Virus record (IMG/VR): IMGVR_UViG_3300024518_001342
Span: 1-64,000 of that record
Strand: one strand, 5' to 3'
DNA: 64,000 nucleotides
Source of the DNA: a virus
The translations under genes and the position numbers were made by a program. The notes beneath the pieces are model-generated. The model searched no databases, was not told the DNA's origin, and saw nothing but the letters and a program-made list of their open reading frames with translations. Below are positions 39,934 through 49,137 of the stretch, piece after piece (position 1 is the first letter of the stretch; each line of letters opens with the position of its first letter).

Positions 39934-41796
39934 TTAGATAAATTTAACTTCACATGCGCCACCGGCACATGCTACTTCACCAGACAAATTAGTATTGTCA
40001 TCCACTTCTATAATCTTGGTTAAGTCAATCTCCTTTAATGAATCGATCATACTATTATATGTAGCCTCATCACAGTCTTCAAATGGTGCCTGGACATAGT
40101 TCCCGCCGCTAAACGGAAGAACAGATAGTCCATTATAAAATTCACGATTCTTCCACATCCATTCGCCCACCTCATCCCATTCATGATCTTTGATAGAAAC
40201 TGTAGCACTAATGTTATGGGTATTGTTTCCTGAATTGTGACCCGGACGAATCCATTTCTCTGAAAATCCTTTCACTCGTTGCAAGAGTTGTAGGGCCGTT
40301 TCATCACGTAAGATTGCACCTTCGGGGGCTTTTTGAGGGACCGAAATCACGGCTGTGTCGTGTGGTCTGAAATATTCATCCTCTACTAACTCTGGATGAT
40401 TGGCTGACAGGTAATGATAAATATCTTCGTTCTTTCCTACACGCAAGCGACGAATATAATAATCACTATGCCATGCGTGTATCCCACTAGAACAGCCAAG
40501 CACAATAGAAGAAGTTCCGGCTGGCTTGATGGTGGTTACTCTTGCGGCGGATCGAATACCAATCAACTCGGCAACTTTTTTGTTTTCCTCTACTGCAATT
40601 TGTGCAGCTTCTTCAAGATCAAATTCCTGTACTTTGCCAGAGCCGACGCCGGTCATACTCACTCCAACTAATGCTTCGCGCTCGGTGGTGCGTTGCCAAA
40701 CAGATCTCAAATAATGAAACTGTGTATATCCAGCCTGAAGTGTTCCCAAGAAAGATGCGGCTCGCACTCGCTCATTTAGATCTTCTTGACTGGTTACATC
40801 GGAAACATTTACTTCACATAAGTTACAGAACTGAAAAGGTCGTAAGGCGATTTCACAGCACGGGTTAGTTCCCCAATCCTTATCATTAGTAAAATAAATT
40901 CCTGGTTCTCCTGAGTTAGAAAGCTGAATGCGTTGCCATAGTTCTTTAAAAAATTTCTTTCGTATGCGATGTCTTACGAGAGAGGCACTGTTGTTCGCTC
41001 TCGCCCGTTGGGGATTTGTTTCCCACCAACTACCAGACTTACAAGAAATCATTTCTTTATCGTCCGCTGAAAACAAACTAATAAGAGCAGCCCTTCGGAT
41101 ACCACCAGCAAGAACTGCATCAGCGATGTGGCAAACAATATCATGGACTTCAATCGGCTCCAATTGATCACCGTCGTTCTTTTCGTTTAAGATGCCCTTG
41201 AGTTGACGAATACAAGTCTTTAACGGTTCGGGACCAGGAGCTTTGCCACCAGAAGTTACAAGCTTTGCACCCTTGGATCTAATATCGCTAAAGTCAAAAT
41301 CTATTGTGGAGGTTCCCTCAAAATAAGAGCGCATCAATACTTTAACAGCATCAGCCCATCCCTCGATAGAGTCACCAACTAAAAAACGGCGCTTACGATC
41401 TTCTCGGGGCTTGCGGATCTCTGGTAGCTTTTCTACATGATGTTTTTGTACTGAAAAGCCAACACCAGTTCCGCCTAAAAGCAAAAAAAGAATTTCACTA
41501 AAAGCTCGCCAATCATCGACAGGCAAATAGCCACAGTTATAAATACGGTTAGGGCTAATTTCAATTGACTTCCCCGCGAACTGCATTGAACGCATAGAGG
41601 GAAGAACCTTCCTGTCTTCCACATATTTGTATGCCGCATCTATTTCTCCATTAAGCATCGTATATTTTTTCCGATGCATTTCTTTATTTCTTCCAACAAG
41701 TTCCTTCCAGTTTTCTCTACGATTTTTTTCCTCCATATGTTTCGCATATTTCATAAAGACAGTTATGTCTGATAAGATCTTGCTTGAAATGTCCAT
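39934..41796 (-). CDS. nrdJ: Class II (B12-dependent) ribonucleotide reductase
   Basis: The 620-residue enzyme is of the monomeric adenosylcobalamin type: SMRSMQFAG, GYLPVDDW with the redox Cys just before it (YNCG), LLGGTGVGFSVQ, NPCCEIAL (active-site Cys and Glu), KPAGTSS and the C-terminal Cys pair (ACAGGACEVKFI). It reduces ribonucleotides to deoxyribonucleotides and works with or without oxygen but needs vitamin B12 from the host. No separate small subunit is needed. Its stop and start fit tightly between neighbours. Confidence 0.9.
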   Translation of the reverse strand: MDISSKILSDITVFMKYAKHMEEKNRRENWKELVGRNKEMHRKKYTMLNGEIDAAYKYVEDRKVLPSMRSMQFAGKSIEISPNRIYNCGYLPVDDWRAFSEILFLLLGGTGVGFSVQKHHVEKLPEIRKPREDRKRRFLVGDSIEGWADAVKVLMRSYFEGTSTIDFDFSDIRSKGAKLVTSGGKAPGPEPLKTCIRQLKGILNEKNDGDQLEPIEVHDIVCHIADAVLAGGIRRAALISLFSADDKEMISCKSGSWWETNPQRARANNSASLVRHRIRKKFFKELWQRIQLSNSGEPGIYFTNDKDWGTNPCCEIALRPFQFCNLCEVNVSDVTSQEDLNERVRAASFLGTLQAGYTQFHYLRSVWQRTTEREALVGVSMTGVGSGKVQEFDLEEAAQIAVEENKKVAELIGIRSAARVTTIKPAGTSSIVLGCSSGIHAWHSDYYIRRLRVGKNEDIYHYLSANHPELVEDEYFRPHDTAVISVPQKAPEGAILRDETALQLLQRVKGFSEKWIRPGHNSGNNTHNISATVSIKDHEWDEVGEWMWKNREFYNGLSVLPFSGGNYVQAPFEDCDEATYNSMIDSLKEIDLTKIIEVDDNTNLSGEVACAGGACEVKFI

Positions 41797-41798
41797 TT

Positions 41799-43175
41799 TT
41801 AATTCGTCCCCTTTATTAGTTTTTTGTATTTGTCTAGCATAAATTTAACTTGTTCTTCATTTGAAAGTGCCGGTGATGATGCCGCATCATTTTCATATTT
41901 ACCCAACACCTTAATATCGACATTTGCGGGGTCCATAAAGATAGAGAACACCAAGCCGTCAGCACCATTTCTATTCTTGGCAATATAAATTCTTCCACCA
42001 TTTGTTTGCTTATCCTCTGATGTTCTTGAAACAGAAAAGATAAAGTCCGCGATGAAGCATTTATTGAAAGCCTCAGATATTGCTTGCATGGTGATAATTT
42101 CTTGGTTGAGCCCTGTTCGGTTAGTTTGAGAAGCTGTCCACCCAACACAATTATTTTCTTGCATAAGTGCGCGGAGGTCTTCATAGATCGTTTCTAGTTC
42201 TTCTCTCTTTTCTTTACGCGCAGACAATGTGCGTAACAGATCCGCATAATCAACAATAATCATGTCTGGAATAGTGCCTTGTTGTTTAAGTTTTTCCAGA
42301 TGAGCGCGAATTGTATTGGTGGTAGCTGTTTTCGTGGGATACTCTTTTATAATCAAGCTTCCATCTAAACCATCTAAAGTTTTCTTGATGTCCACTTTAC
42401 GATCCTTGACTTCGTTCAAGCGAATTCCTGTGATACATGAATCATAACGACCAGCGATGACAGTATCACCCAACTCAAGCGTGTAATGCACCACGGTCAT
42501 TCCGGCTTTCACGGCAGTCGCGCCAAGATGAACTAAGACCATTGACTTTCCCACACCAGTAGGAGCGATTACGACACCCAATTCTTTGCGACCACCACCA
42601 CCCCCGGTGATCTGATCTACTTTTTCCCATCCCGTCGTGATTGTTTCGCGGGTACTAAGTTCAAATCTTTTTTCAAAATCTTTGATATAATCGTAACCAA
42701 AATCTGCATTTGCACCAGCCTTCAACGCATCATTTATGAGTACAGAAATCTCATCAAAAGAGCATTTTTGGAGGAGTGTAGATGATTTTATCATCGCCTC
42801 TCGTAACTTCTGCTTGCGGCAGAATTCCAAAGCAGTGTCTTTGACAAATTCCGCCTCACGCAAGATCGTAATATCTGATAAGACGTGTGCAAAATATTCT
42901 CTTATTTGCTTCTGAAGCGTTTCGTTCTCATCTTCTATTTGAGATCTAATAATGGTCTTCATTATTTCAGTGGATGGCTGTGATCCATATTTTGTTTTGT
43001 AGTTAAATATTTTTTGAACAAAAACTTGCAGATGTTTGAATTCTAAAAACTCAACATCCAATACTTCTACCATCCGATCAGCAAAGACGCGATCATCTAA
43101 TATAAGAAAGGCTAGTTTTTCCTGAAAGGATTTACCATATTTTGAGAAAGAAGGCGTGTCGGTTTTTAAATTCAT
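41799..43175 (-). CDS. dnaB: DnaB/gp41-type replicative helicase
   Basis: The 458-residue protein has the RecA-like helicase core: Walker A APTGVGKS, the H1a-like Glu in VVHYTLELGD, Walker B MIIVDYADLL and the H3 motif GWTASQTNRTG with the arginine-finger region near the end (KNRNGADG). The N-terminal 170 residues form the helical DnaG-binding part. It unwinds DNA ahead of the fork. No primase gene was recognised in the window. It has its own promoter. Confidence 0.88.
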   Translation of the reverse strand: MNLKTDTPSFSKYGKSFQEKLAFLILDDRVFADRMVEVLDVEFLEFKHLQVFVQKIFNYKTKYGSQPSTEIMKTIIRSQIEDENETLQKQIREYFAHVLSDITILREAEFVKDTALEFCRKQKLREAMIKSSTLLQKCSFDEISVLINDALKAGANADFGYDYIKDFEKRFELSTRETITTGWEKVDQITGGGGGRKELGVVIAPTGVGKSMVLVHLGATAVKAGMTVVHYTLELGDTVIAGRYDSCITGIRLNEVKDRKVDIKKTLDGLDGSLIIKEYPTKTATTNTIRAHLEKLKQQGTIPDMIIVDYADLLRTLSARKEKREELETIYEDLRALMQENNCVGWTASQTNRTGLNQEIITMQAISEAFNKCFIADFIFSVSRTSEDKQTNGGRIYIAKNRNGADGLVFSIFMDPANVDIKVLGKYENDAASSPALSNEEQVKFMLDKYKKLIKGTN

Positions 43176-43204
43176 TATAAGTCTCGATTCCTGAATATTC
43201 TGTA

Positions 43205-43233
43205 AGTTTATAAGAGTGGTTCAAAAGTGTCAA
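43205..43233 (-). promoter_or_regulatory. Promoter of the helicase gene
   Basis: TTGACA (43228-43233), a 17-base spacer and TAAACT (43205-43210); an overlapping TATAAA (43207-43212) gives a 15-base spacer. Confidence 0.6.
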
Positions 43234-43239
43234 GTCTTA

Positions 43240-44223
43240 TTAAGTGCCACGGAGTAAATAGTCTCGGTGGTCCGCAAGAAACGATCTAAATTTCTGAAAT
43301 AATGGATTCCAGTTGTATTCATGTATGCCATCAGTCGCCATCATTTTTAACACTTCGGTTCTATTGAGGGTAGGGACAAACTGTTCCACTGTGTCTTTTA
43401 TATGTAGTGAATTTTTAACAGAAATGGAGGGAGAATAAAGTTGCATTAATTTATAATTTAGTTCCACCTTTTTCTTCTCCTTTAAAATATCTTTATATAA
43501 TTTGAGCCCAGTCTCGTCACTTCTGCAATACTTGAACACCTCGTCGGGAGTATAAGATTTTTCTTCCCGCAAGAAACTTAATTTTTTAGATATTGTCTTC
43601 ATGCCCGCTCCCTTTATGCCCGGTAAGTTATCAGACTTGTCACCATCAATGGCTCGGGCAAGCGCGAAATTGTTAGGATGAATATCAAACTCCTCAAGGA
43701 TTCGATTCTTGTTTAAGAAGATGTCCTTGATCGGTTTATACACCAGCGTCTTGTCGTCACACAGTTGATAAAAATCTTTGTCCATAGACACAATAATCTT
43801 TATTTCTTCTTTGAGTGAAGGCATATGACAAATGTATCCTATCACATCATCAGCCTCAATGTCTTCTACCATCAATTGTGCGACGGGCATCTTGTTAAGG
43901 TACTCAATGGTGCGCTTCATTTGATCATAACGATTTTGTGTTTCTTCTAGAGCGTCCATACCGCTATAAGCTCGGTTTAGATTGAGCGGCTTGCGTCCTT
44001 CTTTGTATTGCTTCGCCAAGGTTCTGCGCTTTGCGCTGCCACCTCCACCATCCCAAACAACAATTATCTTATCTGGATTTATCTCTCGTGCTGTCTTTTG
44101 TAAGGACATCAAGAAACCTTTCGTTCCACCAATGGGTGATCCCGTCGCACTAATGCTAGGGTTCATAACATAGTTGCGAATGAATGTATTCATCGCGTCA
44201 ATGATTAAGATTTTATTCGCCAT
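43240..44223 (-). CDS. rnh: 5'-3' exonuclease / flap RNase H (PIN-like)
   Basis: The 327-residue protein is a FEN-type nuclease as in T4 RNase H: LIIDAMNTFIRN, VVWDGGGGSAKR, VEDIEADDVIGY, IIVSMDKDFYQL and the H3TH region DNLPGIKGAGMKT, with the metal-binding Asp residues kept. It removes RNA primers and flaps on the lagging strand. It overlaps the gene upstream by 19 bases. An ACTATTTA box near its end (43255-43262) lies 80 bases before the helicase start. Confidence 0.85.
   Translation of the reverse strand: MANKILIIDAMNTFIRNYVMNPSISATGSPIGGTKGFLMSLQKTAREINPDKIIVVWDGGGGSAKRRTLAKQYKEGRKPLNLNRAYSGMDALEETQNRYDQMKRTIEYLNKMPVAQLMVEDIEADDVIGYICHMPSLKEEIKIIVSMDKDFYQLCDDKTLVYKPIKDIFLNKNRILEEFDIHPNNFALARAIDGDKSDNLPGIKGAGMKTISKKLSFLREEKSYTPDEVFKYCRSDETGLKLYKDILKEKKKVELNYKLMQLYSPSISVKNSLHIKDTVEQFVPTLNRTEVLKMMATDGIHEYNWNPLFQKFRSFLADHRDYLLRGT
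43255..43262 (-). promoter_or_regulatory. ACTATTTA box near the helicase promoter
   Basis: The box lies inside the end of the exonuclease gene, upstream of the sigma-70-like promoter. It may be chance, because the gene behind it is not structural. Confidence 0.3.
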
Positions 44224-44606
44224 CGCGCTTCGACCTTGTTGAAATTATCGGGGAAATGCTTCTTTAGAAACCTAAGCATCTGACCCGTGTTACGACTCAC
44301 TGCTTGTACGTTAAGAGCAGAGTTCTCTGTATTATAAGAAAAAACCATCTGTTTGTTGAGAGTGAGGAAGGAGCCATCCATAAAATATAGCCTGATCATA
44401 CTATGCTTGTCCCATAAATTTGGCGCAAATGGGCCGGGACACAATTCTTTCACCTTATTTAGTAGATCTTTCTTCTCCTTCATTTCACGCCAAACTTCTT
44501 GCTCTACTCTGCGCGTGTTATGTTCAAGGAGAGCATCCGTTTTCTCTATCCGTCGTTGCTTGGTTCTGTCATCGAGAACAAATTTTGCCCAACTAGGAAT
44601 GGTCAT
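44205..44606 (-). CDS. Small basic protein in the replication cluster
   Basis: The 133-residue protein is basic and helical in the first half, then beta-rich (SMIRLYFMDGSFLTLNKQMV). It overlaps recA by 14 bases at its start and the exonuclease gene by 19 at its end, so it lies deep in the replication operon. I do not recognise it; a recombination or replication accessory role is suggested by position only. Confidence 0.5.
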   Translation of the reverse strand: MTIPSWAKFVLDDRTKQRRIEKTDALLEHNTRRVEQEVWREMKEKKDLLNKVKELCPGPFAPNLWDKHSMIRLYFMDGSFLTLNKQMVFSYNTENSALNVQAVSRNTGQMLRFLKKHFPDNFNKVEARWRIKS

Positions 44607-45729
44607 TTTGCTTTACCCCCTCAACATCATCACCATAAAAGTCTTCTGACTTGCCGGTCTTGGTTTCAAATTTACGAATGACTTCTTCATCCATAATCTT
44701 ATAAACAAGTTTGGCAAACTTTTCGTCGGTCTGCATTAGCTTAGGGAAGGTTGCGCCTTGGAATTTCTTATCGTATCCATCAAGCGTAAACCACGCTCCA
44801 CTATTCTTTAACTTGTCCGATGTTTTGATCGCAGTCAACAAGGATTCATCATTGAGGATACCAACATCCTCGCCTCCCCATAGAATTTTAAAGTTACAGA
44901 TGCGACCCTGTGTTCCAAACTTGGATTTCTCTAGCTTGGCTTTCACTTCGCTGCCGATTCTGAACCCTGCTTCATCTTCTACAAAGGTCTTCTTTCCTTT
45001 TAGACCCGTGAGCCATATTCTTAATGAATAGGCATAAATCATAGCCTTGCCACCAGGAGTAAACCAAGGTTGTGAAAGCATCATCATTGGGTTAGTGACA
45101 TTGATATTTGTTTTAAGTTGGTTCAACACCAACAAGGTTGATTGTGTTCTAGACAAGGACACCACCAATTTCTTCATACCCAAAGATAGGACACGAGGCA
45201 TTTGTGCCATAGAAGATTGGGGATTGAAATCCTTTTCCAGATCCGCACGACATGGAGTCATCGCGAGTGAGTCAATAATAAATAAGAAACGAGTGTCGGG
45301 ATCACCAGCCATAACGGTTTCCATTGATTCCAATACCTGCTCAATATCATCAGGCTGGATTATGATAACACTATCCTCGCCATCTACAGTGCAACCAAGT
45401 TTCTCTAAAAACTCTTTGCTCATTGTAGATTCAGAATCAAAGTAGAGAACTTTAATATTCTTCTTCTGTGCTTCCCTCGCTACTTGTCCTGCCATATAAG
45501 ACTTGCCTGAACTTTCTAAGCCAGCGATCTCGGTGCAGCGACCAACTGGGATACCTGCGAGTTGACCACGACAGGTAATGGAGTCGAGCCATCGTGAGCC
45601 TGTGGAGATCCAATCCTTTACATCAGCCGGATTCTCTTGATCGCCAGTAAACGCAATTGTTCTTCCCGCTTTTTTATTTATTAGTTTTAAAATATCTTTC
45701 GATGATAAGTTTCCGTTGCTCATAATCAT
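44593..45729 (-). CDS. recA: RecA/UvsX-type recombinase
   Basis: The start is placed at the ATG at 45729 behind an AGGAG site (378 residues); longer frames run into the terminator upstream. The recombinase core has Walker A GLESSGKS, then VLYFDSESTMSKEFL, Walker B FLFIIDSLAM and an L2-like region with STLLVLNQLKTNI. It pairs homologous DNA for repair and recombination-driven replication. Its Walker A is of the bacterial RecA kind rather than T4 UvsX. A terminator directly upstream may limit expression from the ssb promoter. Confidence 0.88.
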   Translation of the reverse strand: MIMSNGNLSSKDILKLINKKAGRTIAFTGDQENPADVKDWISTGSRWLDSITCRGQLAGIPVGRCTEIAGLESSGKSYMAGQVAREAQKKNIKVLYFDSESTMSKEFLEKLGCTVDGEDSVIIIQPDDIEQVLESMETVMAGDPDTRFLFIIDSLAMTPCRADLEKDFNPQSSMAQMPRVLSLGMKKLVVSLSRTQSTLLVLNQLKTNINVTNPMMMLSQPWFTPGGKAMIYAYSLRIWLTGLKGKKTFVEDEAGFRIGSEVKAKLEKSKFGTQGRICNFKILWGGEDVGILNDESLLTAIKTSDKLKNSGAWFTLDGYDKKFQGATFPKLMQTDEKFAKLVYKIMDEEVIRKFETKTGKSEDFYGDDVEGVKQNDHS

Positions 45730-45741
45730 GCCCTCTCCTAC

Positions 45742-45802
45742 AAAAAAGAAAGCCCCGTGGCTCGATGAACAAACCAATAAACAAAAAAGTCACGGGGCTT
45801 TC
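45742..45802 (-). terminator. Long-loop terminator between ssb and recA
   Basis: Twelve-base-pair GC-rich arms (45748-45759 with 45791-45802) enclose a 31-base loop and are followed in the minus direction by TTTTTT. The T run ends 3-4 bases before the recA ribosome binding site, so ending or passing this hairpin may set the ssb:recA ratio. Confidence 0.8.
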
Positions 45803-45824
45803 AAAACCACTTAGGTTTTTTTAA

Positions 45825-46556
45825 CTACGCTGATAATTCCCGAATGGCATCATCAACGCCGGAGGGTGCGGTGGCGCTAACAGCTTCCATCGTCCCGCCC
45901 GAAGGATCAAGATACGATTCCAAAATCGCCTGAACTTCAGCAGTGCTTTTCTTAGCAAACAAAGCATCAATATCAGGAATTGAATCCAAAAGAGATTTGA
46001 TCTCTCCTTTAGGAGCAAGCGCAGATGACTTGCGTTTTGGAACCAAATTGGTCTGCGGAAATGCACCCTTAGTTTTCGGCAAAGTGTAAGTCAATGTAAA
46101 ATCAACTCCCGTCTGTACCTCAGTGATATCACCGTAATCAGGATTCAAGACATAACCAAGCAACGCTTCGTAAATTGTCTTTCCGTAACCCCAGATGCGA
46201 ACACCCGCTTCTTCTTCACCACGCACAATTACGGGTGAGAAAAATCTCTGACGAACAAAAAGGCTCTTTGCCATTTTTTTGCTCTCATCAGTTCCCTCTT
46301 GCCATAGTTGTGAAGCGAATTCACAAACCGGACAACCGTCACCAAACTGCCGCTTGGGACACAACACACCACCACGAACATTATCACCTAAGTTATAATG
46401 AAAGTGGAAAACCTTGAACGGATCTCCATCCTCAGTTGGTACAAGTCGAATCTCTTGATCCCCCTCGGTTGGTCGCCAAAAAGCATTATCGCTTTTCTTT
46501 CCACCCGATTCGGATTCCTGTAGTTTCGCTCGCATCTTTGCTAAATCTAATGCCAT
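45825..46556 (-). CDS. Single-stranded DNA-binding protein (gp32-like)
   Basis: The 243-residue protein resembles T4 gp32. It has a basic N-terminal part, the core with a zinc site (HFHY, then CPKRQFGDGCPVCEF, with C66, C75 and C78), and a flexible C-terminus, although the acidic tail is short. It covers single-stranded DNA at the fork and organises replication and recombination proteins. The start follows AAGGAGA. The position next to recA is as expected. Confidence 0.8.
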   Translation of the reverse strand: MALDLAKMRAKLQESESGGKKSDNAFWRPTEGDQEIRLVPTEDGDPFKVFHFHYNLGDNVRGGVLCPKRQFGDGCPVCEFASQLWQEGTDESKKMAKSLFVRQRFFSPVIVRGEEEAGVRIWGYGKTIYEALLGYVLNPDYGDITEVQTGVDFTLTYTLPKTKGAFPQTNLVPKRKSSALAPKGEIKSLLDSIPDIDALFAKKSTAEVQAILESYLDPSGGTMEAVSATAPSGVDDAIRELSA

Positions 46557-46570
46557 TTTATTTTATCTCC

Positions 46571-47446
46571 TTAAGGTGAGGTCGGCAAATCTTCCGACCC
46601 CCCAATTGTTTTTGTTTGCCCTTGAATGGCTGAAGTATGCGCGACACAATAAATGTAATCTTCATCATAATCAGTTTCAAAGATTCCGTATGAAACCCGC
46701 ACATCGGCTTCCATTTTTCTCTTAAGAGAATTCTTTATCTCTCCGAACAAATTGTTTTCTGTTTCCAGTTTCATCTTGTTACAAGCATAATAGTATACCC
46801 GATCACTCACGTTGTCAAGAGAAAAAAACATCTTATCTACATTTTTTTTTGGTTCCACAAATCCAATAGTAGAAATGCGGGTTCCAATAGGTAAAGAAGA
46901 AAAGGTGTCGGTTACTGAAGGGATATGATTGAATACATTAATCATATGTAATGAAGACACAATCGCTTCATTAAGATTAATATAGTGATTCTTGAGCGAC
47001 GTAGGAGGTATTGCTTTTTCTACTAAAACATTGTCCACAAGATAGAGGCGATCAAAAATACCAGACCTAGCATACTCTTGCAAAACATTGAAGACCAAGT
47101 TATTAATTAACTTTCCCTCGGCTGCTAAAAAATCTTCTTCGGGCTTTATATATAGCACACTAATGTTGCAGTGCCGAAGGGATTCTAAAAGCGATAGTGA
47201 TGCAAGTGAAGATTTCCCACCACCACCAACAACGAATAGAATATCGCCACTCACTCCTTCAAAAAATTTAGACGCATCGGGGCAGTTCTTTTCATAATCT
47301 TCAATGTTTTGACCCTCTTTTAAACTAAACGTATTCGCACTAGGCGACAAGCCTATGTCTATTTTATATGCCTTATATTGAGAATATTCACCAAAGCTAT
47401 CTGCGATGGCGCAACCTGCTTTGCCTAGTCCGATTACTGTATCCAT
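46571..47446 (-). CDS. FtsZ/tubulin-like protein
   Basis: The 291-residue protein has an FtsZ-like start, VIGLGKAGCAIADSF, and a second glycine-rich loop, FVVGGGGKSSLAS, in the place of the tubulin signature GGGTG. The order strand-loop-helix fits the GTPase domain of the tubulin superfamily. The classical GGGTGTG and NxD motifs are altered, so GTP binding is not certain. Similar proteins are present in T4-like aquatic phages, as I recall. Phage tubulins elsewhere centre the replicating DNA in the cell. Confidence 0.5.
   Translation of the reverse strand: MDTVIGLGKAGCAIADSFGEYSQYKAYKIDIGLSPSANTFSLKEGQNIEDYEKNCPDASKFFEGVSGDILFVVGGGGKSSLASLSLLESLRHCNISVLYIKPEEDFLAAEGKLINNLVFNVLQEYARSGIFDRLYLVDNVLVEKAIPPTSLKNHYINLNEAIVSSLHMINVFNHIPSVTDTFSSLPIGTRISTIGFVEPKKNVDKMFFSLDNVSDRVYYYACNKMKLETENNLFGEIKNSLKRKMEADVRVSYGIFETDYDEDYIYCVAHTSAIQGQTKTIGGSEDLPTSP
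46790..46818 (-). promoter_or_regulatory. Internal promoter before ssb
   Basis: TTGACA (46813-46818), a 17-base spacer and TACTAT (46790-46795); TATACT overlaps with a 15-base spacer. It lies inside the tubulin-like gene, about 230 bases before the ssb start. Confidence 0.4.
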
Positions 47447-47623
47447 TTACTTCTCTTTGGTTTCGCCGTATGATACCAGTTCAAACGCGGGGCTATTGCG
47501 ATATCGCCCAACATGATTGGAAACCTTCTCGTTGAGCACAATCATTATTGCTTCTGGATCAGTGCTCACTAATGTAACTTCTTCGCCGTTTTCTATATAA
47601 ACTAATTTATATTTCTTGCTCAT
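47447..47623 (-). CDS. Small protein, function unknown
   Basis: The ATG at 47623 overlaps the stop of the MazG-like gene (ATGA) and has a weak AGAGG site, giving 58 residues (MSKKYKLVYIENGEEVTL...). Beta-rich with an acidic-basic mix. No family recognised; a start further upstream is possible but would overlap much more. Confidence 0.5.
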   Translation of the reverse strand: MSKKYKLVYIENGEEVTLVSTDPEAIMIVLNEKVSNHVGRYRNSPAFELVSYGETKEK

Positions 47624-47928
47624 TCCGAAACCTCTTGTAAAACATAACGCCTCCAAAATCCTCCGCGTTTGCGGTTTTTGATAATCCGTGCCCCTTCAAG
47701 ATCCCATTTATTTATTTCAGCAATTGATAAAAGAACTTCCTGAATGTCCGCCAGTTCTTCTACGCATGGCTCCTCAAGAAACTCTTGAACTTCTTCTGTG
47801 AGTTTGTCCTTGAGTCGTTGTTGGTAGTCGTCATTCACGGCTACATAGATTTTACATTTCTTTCCCTGATCATTAATAATCTGTGGGATCTTATCTCTCA
47901 CAAGTTTGTTATATTTTTTAGTTGTCAT
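47620..47928 (-). CDS. MazG-like nucleotide pyrophosphohydrolase
   Basis: The 102-residue protein matches the short MazG/PRA-PH-like group that begins YNKLVRDKIPQII. It has the metal-binding EExxE-type helix (KLTEEVQEFLEE) and EELADIQEVLL. These enzymes hydrolyse nucleoside triphosphates to monophosphates. In cyanophages MazG has been linked with lowering host (p)ppGpp or with nucleotide recycling; here it lies beside the family A polymerase, which fits nucleotide housekeeping. Confidence 0.75.
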   Translation of the reverse strand: MTTKKYNKLVRDKIPQIINDQGKKCKIYVAVNDDYQQRLKDKLTEEVQEFLEEPCVEELADIQEVLLSIAEINKWDLEGARIIKNRKRGGFWRRYVLQEVSE

Positions 47929-49127
47929 CTAAACCTCTTTAAATTTCCAAAGTGTGTTCCAAGGCTGGTGTTCACTTTAAACTTTCCTAAATCCGTATCA
48001 CCGAATTCTTTAATTATATCATCGATAAGATCTTTGTCTTCCCGATGAAAGTCAATTACCATGCTATCGTGAATGAGCCCCATTGTAAAGGACTTTTTAT
48101 TTTCTAATAATTTATTTACTGCGATTGCTCTCCTTAAGAATGTATCCGAAGTGGTGCTTTGTATAACTGCATTGAGAGCATGGAACTCATCGGCTATAAT
48201 CTTTCGACCAAACGGATTGGTGACGACGCTTCCGTCCCAATATTTATTTAATACTTTTCTTTTGTCATAGTGTTTTTCTACTTGGGGAATGCCCAAAGAA
48301 GCACCCAAAGGACCATAGAGCCATCCAAAGATTTTGCGCTTAATATCATCACGGCTCAACTTGTGATCCGATAACCTATTAAAAATTGATCCATGCCAAT
48401 CATGTATGTCTTGCTGTGGTTGCTCTTGATCGTTCAGCGCAAGAAGACAGCGCAACTCCGCCGCATTAAAATCCAATTCGATAAACCAAGTATTCGTTGG
48501 CTTAACCACTCGCCGGTAATCTTTACTCATTGTAAGTAAAGGAAAAGAATTTTTGTGTGTGGTTAAGCGGCCAGTAATCGTACCGAACATATTGTAGTCA
48601 ATAAATGGTCTTACCGCATTTAGCTTGGAATAAAAACTTCTAGTTTTAGTTTCGTGAAGTTTGTCAACAATTTCCTTGGGCTCAATTAATAATTTATGAT
48701 CTCGGATATCAGTTAATAATTCCGACAACTCAACTAAAAAATTATAGTCTTCTGGTTCCGGGGTAGTAGACAATACATGCTTTGTTATTTGACTCTTGAG
48801 GTTAAAATATTCAATTACAAAACTGTGTGGAACTAAATCATAAAAACATTCCTCATCCAGTTCGCAAAAACCAGTCTGGAAAGATTTAATATAAGCCGAG
48901 TATTTTTTCTTAATGGTGGACCATTCTTTTTTTAATTCATCGGGGCAACACTCGTCAAGGGTTTTTGATTGAGCGTACAGGGATGCATATTTAATATCAT
49001 AGCCCTTTAGGGTTGAATGATATGCCCAAGTCTTTCTTAATTTATCATAATCAGGTTGAGTAATGATTTCGTTTTCCGAATATATGTTTTGGCATTTTTG
49101 TTTCTGATCAATTATTTCGAAAAGCAC
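47925..49127 (-). CDS. Short family A DNA polymerase (polymerase domain only)
   Basis: The 400-residue protein has the three polymerase motifs of DNA polymerase I: A (ELDFNAAELRCLLAL), B (DDIKRKIFGWLYGPLG) and C (LIHDSMVIDF). The 5'-3' and 3'-5' exonuclease domains of bacterial PolA are absent, so the enzyme is unlikely to proofread. With DnaE in the same genome, it may act in gap filling, repair or recombination restart. The ATG at 49127 follows a weak GGAG. Confidence 0.82.
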   Translation of the reverse strand: MLFEIIDQKQKCQNIYSENEIITQPDYDKLRKTWAYHSTLKGYDIKYASLYAQSKTLDECCPDELKKEWSTIKKKYSAYIKSFQTGFCELDEECFYDLVPHSFVIEYFNLKSQITKHVLSTTPEPEDYNFLVELSELLTDIRDHKLLIEPKEIVDKLHETKTRSFYSKLNAVRPFIDYNMFGTITGRLTTHKNSFPLLTMSKDYRRVVKPTNTWFIELDFNAAELRCLLALNDQEQPQQDIHDWHGSIFNRLSDHKLSRDDIKRKIFGWLYGPLGASLGIPQVEKHYDKRKVLNKYWDGSVVTNPFGRKIIADEFHALNAVIQSTTSDTFLRRAIAVNKLLENKKSFTMGLIHDSMVIDFHREDKDLIDDIIKEFGDTDLGKFKVNTSLGTHFGNLKRFR

Positions 49128-49137
49128 TCCAACCTCT

